A stretch of DNA of 15,433 nucleotides from Bdellovibrionaceae bacterium UBA3535. GTDB taxonomy: Bacteria; Bdellovibrionota; Bdellovibrionia; Bdellovibrionales; UBA840. Made by a program: the position numbers and the translations under genes. How positions within the stretch are numbered: position 1 is the first letter of the stretch; each line of letters begins with the position of its first letter. The DNA lies in the NCBI GenBank assembly GCA_002376845.1, contig DFOS01000002.1, positions 16,779-32,211 on the forward strand. Direction: 5' to 3'. Positions 6,167 to 12,698 of the stretch are shown here, in pieces. The notes under the pieces are model-generated. The model was not told the origin of the DNA and ran no database searches. It saw only the letters and a program-made list of their open reading frames with translations.

Positions 6167-7405
6167 TTAAGGACAGCCATCATCTGTGGATGGATTGGCG
6201 TTGTAGTAGGGGTGAGCCGCATTTAGACTAGAGCGCAAGTCCCATTTGCATGCCAGATAGCCCTCTAATTCTTCTTTCTCACTTGTACTCAGGGTGCCAG
6301 ATAAAGTTATGATTTCCTTTAAATCGAAGTTGGCGCGGTAATTTTTTGGGCCGGAGGAATGATTGAAGCAACCTATGTTAACCCAGCCGCTCTGTGCGTT
6401 TTGGAATTCCCCAGAAAATATTTGTTCTGCACTACTGAGGTTGCTGCCAATATTGGTTCCGTATCCGCTAAAAGCATCCCCGTTGATGGCAAAGCGACCT
6501 TGATCGCCAACAGTGCCATCAAAGCTTACTGCATAGCCTTGTGAAGTGGACAAAAACAAATATTTATTTTGATCCGAATTACCTAGTAGTCCATGCAAGC
6601 CGCTGGAGGAGTTTTGTGCGTTTTCTAAAACTAAATATTGCGACTGGGCATCCATGGAGGTAACGTCCAGGCATTCCCCCGTATTATTATTGGTTGCCGT
6701 GCCGGTAAACATAACGGCAGCTGCGGAGGAGTATAAAGGTCGATCAGCCCCACTGGCCGTAGCATTGTTGGCGGCAGTGGACTTGTCCTGCCAACAGCCT
6801 ATTGGGTCATTATTGGTAGTAACGGACGTTGTGCAGCTACTATCCGTATAAAGAGTGGAAGTGTCAGAGGCATCTAGCCAAATCGTAACACCACTTAATT
6901 TATTGGGGTTAAAAGTATACCATGCTGCTGAAGAGGTTGCGCTAGAAGTATTGCCGGCTCCATCAATGAGCCTGACGGATACATAGTGTTCTTTATCAAA
7001 GACTCCGTCAAAGCTAAAGCCATTTACGCCATCCACTATTTGGTAGGAAGTTGTGGTGCTACCACCACTAAGTGTGGTCCATGCCACCAAGTTGTCCAAA
7101 TCATCACTGCCAAAGCCATTGTCTTCGTTGTCATAACCTATGGCGATTTGATAGGACCAGCTGCCGGAATCGTCACTGCCAGGGGATGCAGACCAAGTCA
7201 CTGTGGGACTGCGATCATTGGCCGAGTCATTACTAGCAAAAGTAACGGAGCCCACCGCCGTAGGGGCTGTGGTGTCACTGCCTGAGCCGCCGCCGCCATT
7301 ACCTGGGATAGGATTGAATTCACTGTCGGCTTCTGAACCAGAACCAAGAGGGTTTTCACAGGCGCAAAATAAGAAAAGAAGTAAAAGACTTAAAAGATAC
7401 TTCAC
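6167..7405 (-). CDS. Lipoprotein with FN3-like and LamG-like domains (paralogue 2)
   Basis: A GTG start at 7405 is preferred over the upstream GTG at 7411. It overlaps the preceding stop as GTGA, has GGGG five bases upstream, and yields MKYLLSLLLLFLFCAC, placing the lipidated Cys16 exactly as in the upstream paralogue. The 412-residue product has a lipoprotein signal peptide, a Gly/Ser linker (20-45), an Ig/FN3-like domain (about 46-167; SWSYQIAIGYD, HYVSVRLIDGAGNTSS) and a concanavalin/LamG-like domain (VTIWLDASDTSTLYT ... EELEGYLACKWDLRSSL). That last motif recurs in many bacterial surface proteins. Several Cys could form disulfides. It is likely displayed on the outer membrane, with adhesion or binding roles possible but unproven. 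It is translationally coupled to the upstream paralogue. Confidence 0.85.
   Translation of the reverse strand: MKYLLSLLLLFLFCACENPLGSGSEADSEFNPIPGNGGGGSGSDTTAPTAVGSVTFASNDSANDRSPTVTWSASPGSDDSGSWSYQIAIGYDNEDNGFGSDDLDNLVAWTTLSGGSTTTSYQIVDGVNGFSFDGVFDKEHYVSVRLIDGAGNTSSATSSAAWYTFNPNKLSGVTIWLDASDTSTLYTDSSCTTSVTTNNDPIGCWQDKSTAANNATASGADRPLYSSAAAVMFTGTATNNNTGECLDVTSMDAQSQYLVLENAQNSSSGLHGLLGNSDQNKYLFLSTSQGYAVSFDGTVGDQGRFAINGDAFSGYGTNIGSNLSSAEQIFSGEFQNAQSGWVNIGCFNHSSGPKNYRANFDLKEIITLSGTLSTSEKEELEGYLACKWDLRSSLNAAHPYYNANPSTDDGCP
7131..7186. repeat. Near-identical tract shared by the two lipoprotein genes, copy 1
   Basis: Bases 7131-7186 match 8402-8457 at 54 of 56 positions (direct repeat about 1.27 kb apart). 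Both encode the GSDDSGSWSYQIAIGY part of the FN3-like domain. Flanking homologous DNA is clearly more diverged. Confidence 0.85.
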
Positions 7406-8673
7406 GGACACCCCGCATTGGAATTGTCGTCAGCATTGTAAAAAGTGTGCGATACGGGAAGCTCGGAGCGAAAATCCCATTTGCATGCCAGATAGCCTTC
7501 AATATTTTCTTGAGTGGAGTCATTTACTACTTCATTGACAAAAATTACTTCCAGTATTTCTCCCGCAAAGCGGCGAGCACCATTATTTATATCTCCACCC
7601 ACTCCAAAATCTGCCGTGGTATAGCTGCCAGGAATGGCATGGTTGGTAACCACTCGTTGACCAAATAAGTAGGCATTCCACTGGCTATTGCCGCCATCAT
7701 GTCTGGCCCCTACCATATAGGTGTTGCCGGGAGTCGTCGGGGTATAATTCAAGCCCGAGCCACTCCATCCAAAGAACAAATTATTCTGATTGGGTGCAAG
7801 GTTGCCGCGAGTTAATCCCAGCCATGGATATAGAGCTCCAGATGCCGTCACCCAAGATACAATGGGCCGGCAACAGGAGCCTCCCGCCGTGGATTGTGTG
7901 TCGGCTTTGATAAGAAGAAAAAAAGAAACATTATCGCTTGCAGTAATATTTAGGGCGGCATTGGTCAGTACGCTGCTAGTTCCATTGAATACTACACCAT
8001 CGTTGCCAATGCTTGCAGGATTGGTCGTGGTGGTTACATCTCTAGAGTCGGGCCCCTTATCCGTGATGCAGCGAACGGCATCACCAAAGTTGCTGGCAGC
8101 AGATGTGCAAGAGTTGTCAGTAAAAGTAGTACTACGATCACTGGCATCTACCCAAAAAAGTAAGTTGAGTTCGTTGGGACGAAAAGTGTACCAAGCCGAA
8201 GATGAGGTAGCACTGGAGGTATTGCCAGCAGCATCGATGAGTCGTACGGAAAAGTAATGCTCTTGCAAAAAAGCAGGGGAAAAACTAATCCCGTCGTTAC
8301 CATCAATCACTTGATAAGAGGTGGTAGCCGAGCCGCCAGGGATCGTGGTCCAATCCACAAGATTGTTGATGTCGCCGCTATCAAAGCCGTCACTGTCATC
8401 ATCATAACCAATGGCGATTTGATAGGACCAGCTGCCCGAATCGTCACTGCCAGGGGAGCCCGACCAGTCTGCCGTGATGCTTCGGTCATAGGCGGCATTG
8501 TCGCTACTAATGCTAAGACTTCCCACCGCACTTGGAGCCGTTGTATCGCTGCTATCACCGCCGCCGCCACCGATACCAGGATCAAAACCACCATCGGCGG
8601 AGGAGCCCTCGCCCATAGGATTCTTACAGCCCACCATCAAAACGAGCAATGTGAGAAAAAGGCCTTTTTTCAT
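7402..8673 (-). CDS. Lipoprotein with FN3-like and LamG-like domains (paralogue 1)
   Basis: The 423-residue protein starts with a lipoprotein signal peptide (MKKGLFLTLLVLMVGC, lipid-bearing Cys16). A Gly-rich spacer (21-43) follows, then an FN3-like domain (44-165, with SWSYQIAIGYDDDSDGF and HYFSVRLIDAAGNTSS). A LamG/concanavalin-like domain runs from about 168 to 403 (LLFWVDASDRSTTFTD, VGARHDGGNSQWNAY, IEGYLACKWDFRSEL), and the chain ends in a Cys near the C-terminus. It is the first gene of a tandem pair. The two proteins align along their length, strongly in the FN3 part and weakly in the middle of the LamG part. No Shine-Dalgarno is seen before the ATG. A GCCGATTC box lies seven bases upstream, and TATAGT abuts the start. 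A surface-exposed lipoprotein is likely; the ligand is unknown. Confidence 0.87.
   Translation of the reverse strand: MKKGLFLTLLVLMVGCKNPMGEGSSADGGFDPGIGGGGGDSSDTTAPSAVGSLSISSDNAAYDRSITADWSGSPGSDDSGSWSYQIAIGYDDDSDGFDSGDINNLVDWTTIPGGSATTSYQVIDGNDGISFSPAFLQEHYFSVRLIDAAGNTSSATSSSAWYTFRPNELNLLFWVDASDRSTTFTDNSCTSAASNFGDAVRCITDKGPDSRDVTTTTNPASIGNDGVVFNGTSSVLTNAALNITASDNVSFFLLIKADTQSTAGGSCCRPIVSWVTASGALYPWLGLTRGNLAPNQNNLFFGWSGSGLNYTPTTPGNTYMVGARHDGGNSQWNAYLFGQRVVTNHAIPGSYTTADFGVGGDINNGARRFAGEILEVIFVNEVVNDSTQENIEGYLACKWDFRSELPVSHTFYNADDNSNAGCP
8402..8457. repeat. Near-identical tract shared by the two lipoprotein genes, copy 2
   Basis: Partner of 7131-7186 (54 of 56 bases equal). The conservation covers synonymous positions too, which suggests recent duplication or gene conversion confined to this tract. 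Confidence 0.85.
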
Positions 8674-8680
8674 ACTATAC

Positions 8681-8707
8681 GAATCGGCAGTTTTTAACTT
8701 CTACTTA
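8681..8707 (-). promoter_or_regulatory. Possible sigma-28-like promoter of the lipoprotein pair
   Basis: On the - strand: TAAGTAGA, 11 bases, GCCGATTC. The -10 matches the FliA box at GCCGAT and the -35 at TAA, with consensus spacing. It ends seven bases before the ATG, so transcription would begin at about the start codon, giving a leaderless message. Confidence 0.45.
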
Positions 8708-8728
8708 ACCAAATCTCAAAACTAGACT

Positions 8729-8755
8729 TAATACCGAAAAGCTAAGTGTCGATAA
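8729..8755 (+). promoter_or_regulatory. Possible sigma-28-like promoter overlapping the start region of the LysM/barrel gene
   Basis: TAATACCG, 11 bases, GTCGATAA: seven of eight bases match the FliA -10 box, and TAA matches in the -35. The -10 box directly abuts the ATG at 8756. If used, transcription would begin inside the first codons and translation would have to start at the second in-frame ATG (8765). Confidence 0.4.
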
Positions 8756-9748
8756 ATGAGACTGATGAAGTGTATTGTTTTAATACTGTTTTTTAGTAGT
8801 TCACTTTTTGCTTATGAGAATCAATCGTTGGCAAGCTACCAGTACGAGCAAATCGACCACTATATTGTGTTTCAGCCAAAGAAAAATCAGTATTTGTATC
8901 GCTTCTTGGAGTCTTTAGGAGTGCCAAAGAAAAAGCGAATGCCAATTGTTAAGGAGATTCAATATTTTAATCGAGAAATAAAAGATGAGGATATCATTGC
9001 AAAAGGTGAGGCCATTTATATTCCCAAACTTCTATTCTTAAAGGCAGGGATAAGATTTCCCGAAGAAAAACATCCATTGGCCGAGCGGCAACCGGCGGCA
9101 GCACAAGAGCCAGTGGCCAAATTGGCAAGGAAAGTCCAGGTGGGTCTTTTGTGGCAATTCTCCACCATAGATGCCGTGGAAAAGGCCGACAACACAAGGG
9201 GATCCTTGGAAAGCAATTTAGGTTATGGTTTTTGGCTGCAAAAGGAGTGGAAGGATTTCTTATATTTGAATTTGCAATATTTGCGCGAGTCCTTTGATCG
9301 AGCGGAAGGGAAAAGTCTGAACAATGCAAGCTCGGATCGTTTGCATTTAGGGATTGGCTCCAGCTTTTATCAAGGCTCTTATTTGACAGCAAATTTAGAG
9401 GGCTCCGTGAGGCAGGTAAACTATTTAATGGCTTCCTCCTCCACGAGGCTAGATATTCGCAAGGTAAACTTGCCGGTGGTCTCTTTGCTGGTGGATTTTG
9501 CGGAATGGAGCTTTTGGGGAATACGCTTTGGTCTTTTTAGTCGCCTGCATTACTATTTTGCCTCCACAGATTCTGGTTACACTTCAAAAGAGGCTTTGAG
9601 TGCTGATGCTGGTTTTCATTTGTCTTTGAAATCTCATCCGCAGTGGAAATTGCAAGCTCAGTATGAAGAGTTGAATATGGATACCAGCATTCATCGGCAA
9701 CGATACAAAGATCTATTTTTAAAAATCATCTACCATTGGGACGATTAA
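8756..9748 (+). CDS. Exported protein with LysM-like N-terminus and outer-membrane barrel
   Basis: The protein has 330 residues with a signal peptide ending at about SSSLFA (residue 19). Residues 30-95 (HYIVFQPKKNQYLYRFLESLG ... IIAKGEAIYIP) resemble a LysM peptidoglycan-binding fold: a short strand, two helices, and the closing KGEAIYIP strand. A Pro/Ala/Gln linker (about 100-122) follows. From 125 to the end come amphipathic strands rich in Trp/Tyr (VGLLWQFSTI, LYLNLQYLRESFD, FWGIRFGLFSRLHYYF, LFLKIIYHW) typical of an outer-membrane barrel of about 10-12 strands. The start is uncertain: 8756 and 8765 are both in frame, neither has a good Shine-Dalgarno, and Met4 gives a more usual signal peptide (MKCIVLILFF). 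The gene converges on 9745-10212, the two stop codons overlapping by four bases. The exact function is unknown. Confidence 0.75.
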   Translation: MRLMKCIVLILFFSSSLFAYENQSLASYQYEQIDHYIVFQPKKNQYLYRFLESLGVPKKKRMPIVKEIQYFNREIKDEDIIAKGEAIYIPKLLFLKAGIRFPEEKHPLAERQPAAAQEPVAKLARKVQVGLLWQFSTIDAVEKADNTRGSLESNLGYGFWLQKEWKDFLYLNLQYLRESFDRAEGKSLNNASSDRLHLGIGSSFYQGSYLTANLEGSVRQVNYLMASSSTRLDIRKVNLPVVSLLVDFAEWSFWGIRFGLFSRLHYYFASTDSGYTSKEALSADAGFHLSLKSHPQWKLQAQYEELNMDTSIHRQRYKDLFLKIIYHWDD

Positions 9749-10212
9749 AGTGCTTCGACTTTAAAAGCCATATAACCAAAGGCGGGATGAAAGGACTTTT
9801 TAATAAATAGTTCCAAAAGCTGTGGCACATCTCTTAGTGAGGTGGAGACAATCAAATAGGATTGTTTGCTAGATTTTCGGTGAAAACGCCGCAGCGGCTC
9901 CTCTTTGGTAAAGTGCTCCAAAACTTCGGGGGGCTGAGAGGTATGGTAGAAAAATTTTAAAAAAAGCTCATTGTACTTCTGCTGAATTTCCTCCGAAGAG
10001 GTGGAAAGATCTTTCAAAAAGGAAATGTCCAACACCATTTCTAGTAGGATTTTTTTACCAGGTTGATCCCGGTAATCGTGCATCTTGGCTTGCAGAACGG
10101 CTCCCATGATGTCTCGGCGCACATGATGGCTAGGATCAAAGAGATCACCACATAATTTTGCTTGGCATATAGCCGGTAGAAAAATGAGAAGCAGTACTAG
10201 GGTTTTGGGCAT
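9745..10212 (-). CDS. Small secreted protein of unknown function
   Basis: The protein has 155 residues with a Sec signal peptide (MPKTLVLLLIFLPAICQA, cut after Ala18) followed at once by KLCGDLF. The mature part is mostly helical and basic (SSEEIQQKYNELFLKFFYH, EPLRRFHRKSSKQSYLIV, LLELFIKKSFH), with one Cys. It ends FGYMAFKVEAL. I recognise no family. No Shine-Dalgarno precedes the ATG; TAAGTT lies seven bases upstream as a possible -10, suggesting a leaderless transcript. It is divergent from the regulator gene at 10312 (99-base gap) and convergent with 8756-9748, with overlapping stops and no terminator in between. Its place next to the regulator may be chance. Confidence 0.65.
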   Translation of the reverse strand: MPKTLVLLLIFLPAICQAKLCGDLFDPSHHVRRDIMGAVLQAKMHDYRDQPGKKILLEMVLDISFLKDLSTSSEEIQQKYNELFLKFFYHTSQPPEVLEHFTKEEPLRRFHRKSSKQSYLIVSTSLRDVPQLLELFIKKSFHPAFGYMAFKVEAL

Positions 10213-10295
10213 GGCTAGAACTTATGGCGAAGCGTGTAAAATTGGAAAGAAAAACCCGCAATTCTGAATTCTTTATAGAGGCTAAAGGAGGGCTC

Positions 10296-10304
10296 TGCTA
10301 AGAT
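10296..10304 (+). promoter_or_regulatory. Extended -10 element before the Crp/Fnr regulator
   Basis: TG-C-TAAGAT ends seven bases before the ATG at 10312, so transcription would start at or next to the start codon. The strong AGGAGG at 10286-10291 is 20 bases from the ATG, too far to be its normal ribosome site; no in-frame start suits it better (TTG at 10306 runs into a stop). The leader is therefore unusual: leaderless, or an AGGAGG with another role. Confidence 0.4.
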
Positions 10305-10311
10305 TTTGTAA

Positions 10312-10929
10312 ATGGTTTTTAGCAGTCAAAAAGCTCTCCAGCTGTTGGAGGAGCATTCAAAGATTCGAGACTACAAAAAGGGCGAATATATCTACCGTGA
10401 GGGAGAAATCGCTAAGGGTATGTATTGGGTGCAAGAGGGACTGGTGGGTTTGATTGCCACTTCTTCGAAGGGCAATGATCATTTGTTGCGTTTGTTTAAA
10501 CCGGGCAAATACTTTGGTCACCGCTCCCTGCTGGCCGAAGAGCCCTATCATGCCAATGCACGCTGTATTGCGGATACGAGCCTTCGTTTTGTGCCAAAGG
10601 AGCCCATAAAAGAGCTTTTTGTGAAACATAATGACTTGCTTTTTGAGGTGACCCACACTCTAGCGAAGGAGCTTAGAGAGGCAGAGATGCAAAGGGTTTC
10701 CATTGCCGATGATGATGTGCTCTCGCGTGTTGCGGGAGCCATCTTGGTTTTAAAAGACTTGTATCCTGAGCACCGCTGGACTCGCTCAGAGATTGCCACC
10801 TTTATCGCCTCCACAACGGCTACAGTCATTCGCTCTTTGGGGGAGCTGGAAAAACGAGGCTATATTGCACAAGAATCACGGGCCTTTGAAATTCTAGATC
10901 GGCAAGCCTTGGTGGAACTAGGGGCCTAA
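10312..10929 (+). CDS. Crp/Fnr-family transcription regulator, probable controller of the sulfide operon
   Basis: The 205-residue protein has the Crp/Fnr plan. A cyclic-nucleotide-binding-like beta roll spans about 15-105 (KKGEYIYREGEIAKGMYWVQ, LFKPGKYFGHRSLLAEEPYHA), then a long dimerisation helix (106-128). A winged helix follows (WTRSEIATFIASTTATVIRSLGELEKRGYI, 156-185). The N-terminal Cys cluster of oxygen-sensing FNR is absent; Cys85 is the only cysteine. The cAMP-contact residues are not conserved (FGHRSLL replaces FGELAL). The recognition helix has Ala and Ile where CRP/FNR have Glu and Ser, so the operator is probably not the usual TTGAT or GTGA palindrome. It lies 106 bases before the dioxygenase-exporter-SQR genes on the same strand, so local control is a reasonable inference. 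The signal it senses is not visible; heme, redox or reactive sulfur are all possible. Confidence 0.85.
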   Translation: MVFSSQKALQLLEEHSKIRDYKKGEYIYREGEIAKGMYWVQEGLVGLIATSSKGNDHLLRLFKPGKYFGHRSLLAEEPYHANARCIADTSLRFVPKEPIKELFVKHNDLLFEVTHTLAKELREAEMQRVSIADDDVLSRVAGAILVLKDLYPEHRWTRSEIATFIASTTATVIRSLGELEKRGYIAQESRAFEILDRQALVELGA

Positions 10930-10932
10930 TTG

Positions 10933-10998
10933 CCTCAATTTTAGATTCTTTAAGAAAAATCCACACAATGATGATCTAGAGCATAAATAAAATTGAGG
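10933..10998. repeat. 11-bp inverted repeat in the regulator-dioxygenase gap
   Basis: CCTCAATTTTA (10933-10943) is the exact reverse complement of TAAAATTGAGG (10988-10998), with 44 bases between. Inside lies a small dyad, TTCTTTAAGAA (10946-10956). As RNA it could fold as a long-range stem closing just before the likely dioxygenase promoter, perhaps as a weak terminator/attenuator after the regulator gene; as DNA it could be paired operators. Confidence 0.6.
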
Positions 10999-11002
10999 TC
11001 TG

Positions 11003-11025
11003 CTTGATATTATTATCTTATCAAG
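11003..11025 (+). promoter_or_regulatory. Candidate operator/RNA dyad at the dioxygenase start
   Basis: CTTGATA (11003-11009) and TATCAAG (11019-11025) form an exact inverted repeat with a nine-base spacer. It overlaps a possible -10 (TATCTT, 11014-11019, with TTGAGG 15 bases upstream). It ends at the AAGGGGAGG ribosome site (11023-11031). It could bind the neighbouring Crp/Fnr regulator or mask the ribosome site. The TTGAT-to-ATCAA spacing of 11 is unlike the four of an FNR box. Confidence 0.45.
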
Positions 11026-11035
11026 GGGAGGTTCT

Positions 11036-11893
11036 ATGAGAATTCAACACTACTTTCAACCAAGCACATCCACACTTACCTATCTTGTTTATGATGAGAA
11101 GACCAAGGACGCCGTTCTAATCGATTCTACCTTGGACTATGACGAGAAGTCTTCAAGTTTGTCCCATGCATCCGCAGAGATCATGCTTACCGACATTAAA
11201 AACTTAGGACTCCATGTACACTATTTACTAGAAACCCATGCCCATGCCGATCATTTAACGGGAATTGAGTATATGAAAGAACATTTGCCGAACGCAAAAA
11301 CGGCCATCCATGAGGACATTCGTGCCGTGCAAAATGTTTTTCGCGATTTGTTTCAACTAGAAAAAAATGATGATGGTTCTGATTTTGATGTTTTGCTTAA
11401 GGATGGACAAGAGCTAGAGGTAGGGCCGCTAAAGATCAAGGTTCTTCATACACCGGGCCATACACCAGCTTGCGTTTCCTACTTGATCAATGAGGAAGCG
11501 GTGTTCACTGGAGATTTGATTTTTGCGCCTGATTACGGAACTGGCCGTTGTGATTTTCCAAAAGGCAGCGCCAAAAAAATGTATGATTCGATTACGCAAA
11601 AGATCTATACACTGGGTGACGATGTTAAAGTTTATCCAGGACATGATTATAGTCCAAATAACCGTGTGCTTTGGGTGCAGTCGACAGTGGGGCAACAGAA
11701 GCGGCTCAATCCTTGGTTGAACGCAGAAACAAGTGAGGCGGATTTTGTTAAAAAGCGGGAGGCTCGAGATTCTGGCTTGCCCGCACCAAAACTACTCCTG
11801 CAATCCGTACAATTTAACGCCTGGGCTGGGAAAATGCCAGAAAACGGCAAAGACGGGGCTAGTTTTTTAAAACTACCTCTTAGAAAGAAGTAG
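11036..11893 (+). CDS. Persulfide dioxygenase-type metallo-beta-lactamase protein (ETHE1/Blh-like)
   Basis: The 285-residue protein carries the MBL-fold motifs THAHADH (67-73), TPGHTP (139-144), GDLIF (159-163) and YPGHDY (200-205). By analogy with ETHE1, the mononuclear iron ligands would be His68, His142 and Asp160. The stretch DYGTGRCDFP (166-175) is typical of ETHE1/Blh proteins and binds the persulfide substrate. These enzymes oxidise glutathione persulfide or similar low-molecular-weight persulfides to sulfite in the cytoplasm. The C-terminal part (210-285, WVQSTVGQQKRLNPWL) resembles the longer Blh-type subgroup. The start has a strong GGGGAGG four bases upstream. It is the first gene of a tight operon with the exporter (five-base gap) and SQR, which strongly supports a sulfide-oxidation role. 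No rhodanese fusion is present. Confidence 0.92.
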   Translation: MRIQHYFQPSTSTLTYLVYDEKTKDAVLIDSTLDYDEKSSSLSHASAEIMLTDIKNLGLHVHYLLETHAHADHLTGIEYMKEHLPNAKTAIHEDIRAVQNVFRDLFQLEKNDDGSDFDVLLKDGQELEVGPLKIKVLHTPGHTPACVSYLINEEAVFTGDLIFAPDYGTGRCDFPKGSAKKMYDSITQKIYTLGDDVKVYPGHDYSPNNRVLWVQSTVGQQKRLNPWLNAETSEADFVKKREARDSGLPAPKLLLQSVQFNAWAGKMPENGKDGASFLKLPLRKK

Positions 11894-11898
11894 GTTTT

Positions 11899-12687
11899 AT
11901 GTTGGCGTTTGCTGCGATGGTAATAATGGGACTCACCTTGGGCCTGCTAGGCGGAGGTGGTTCCATACTTACCGTGCCCATTTTGGTATATCTATTTGCA
12001 ATCAATCCCATTGAGGCAACTGCCTATTCCTTGTTTGTTGTGGGTTTGTCGGCAGGCATCGGGGCTATATCCTACTACAAGAAAAAATTGATTGCCTTCA
12101 AGGTGGGGATCATCTTTGCCGTACCAGCTTTTTTGGGCGTCTTTTCGGCACGGGCCTGGCTGGTGCCGGCCTTGCCCGAAGAAATTTTAAGGCTTTCAAA
12201 TTTTGTGCTGACCAAAGAAATTTTGGTCATGTTAGTTTTTGCCGTTTTGATGATACTGGCTTCTTACTCCATGATACGAGGACGAAAAGAGGAAAAAGAG
12301 GTGAAAGAGAAAAAAATTGTTTTACCTCTTGTCGCCCTAGAAGGAATTGTTGTGGGCTTGCTTACTGGTTTTGTTGGTGCCGGTGGCGGCTTTTTAATTA
12401 TACCGGCCTTGGTATTTTTTGCTGGCTTGCCGATGAAGCAAGCTATAGGCACCTCGCTGATGATCATTTCTTTTAAATCGCTTCTCGGTTTTTCAGGCGA
12501 TATTCTTGCCATGCCAAATATCGATTGGCATTTTTTATTTGGTATTTCTTTGCTTTCGATTGTGGGAATTATGATTGGCACGTATTTGGTTCAGTTTGTA
12601 CCAGAAAAGAAATTGAAAAAGGTTTTTGGTTTTTTTGTTCTCATTATGGGTTTGGCCATTTTGAGTGAGCAATTATTTAATAGATAA
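11899..12687 (+). CDS. TauE/SafE-family membrane transporter, probable sulfite or sulfur-anion exporter
   Basis: The 262-residue membrane protein has seven or eight predicted helices. It has the two inverted family motifs: LGLLGGGGSILTVPILV near residues 14-30 and TGFVGAGGGFLIIPAL at 156-171. A charged cytoplasmic loop (128-139, RGRKEEKEVKEK) separates the halves. TauE/SafE proteins move sulfur-containing organic acids, sulfite or related anions across the inner membrane. Between a persulfide dioxygenase and an SQR the natural job is export of the sulfite or thiosulfate formed; this is inferred from context, as the substrate cannot be read from sequence. The start lies five bases after the dioxygenase stop, with a modest site (GTAGG) that overlaps that stop codon, implying coupled translation. 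Confidence 0.9.
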   Translation: MLAFAAMVIMGLTLGLLGGGGSILTVPILVYLFAINPIEATAYSLFVVGLSAGIGAISYYKKKLIAFKVGIIFAVPAFLGVFSARAWLVPALPEEILRLSNFVLTKEILVMLVFAVLMILASYSMIRGRKEEKEVKEKKIVLPLVALEGIVVGLLTGFVGAGGGFLIIPALVFFAGLPMKQAIGTSLMIISFKSLLGFSGDILAMPNIDWHFLFGISLLSIVGIMIGTYLVQFVPEKKLKKVFGFFVLIMGLAILSEQLFNR

Positions 12688-12698
12688 TAGGGGGCGGA

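Noticed and set aside
7790..8697. Long + strand ORFs (155 and 146 residues) across the lipoprotein gene
   Set aside because: They are antisense shadows of repetitive Ser/Thr/Gly/Asp codons in the lipoprotein gene; no signal peptide, domain or ribosome site.
11003..11025. Classic FNR box (TTGAT-N4-ATCAA) before the dioxygenase
   Set aside because: The half-sites are present but separated by 11 bases, not four. It is kept only as an undefined dyad.
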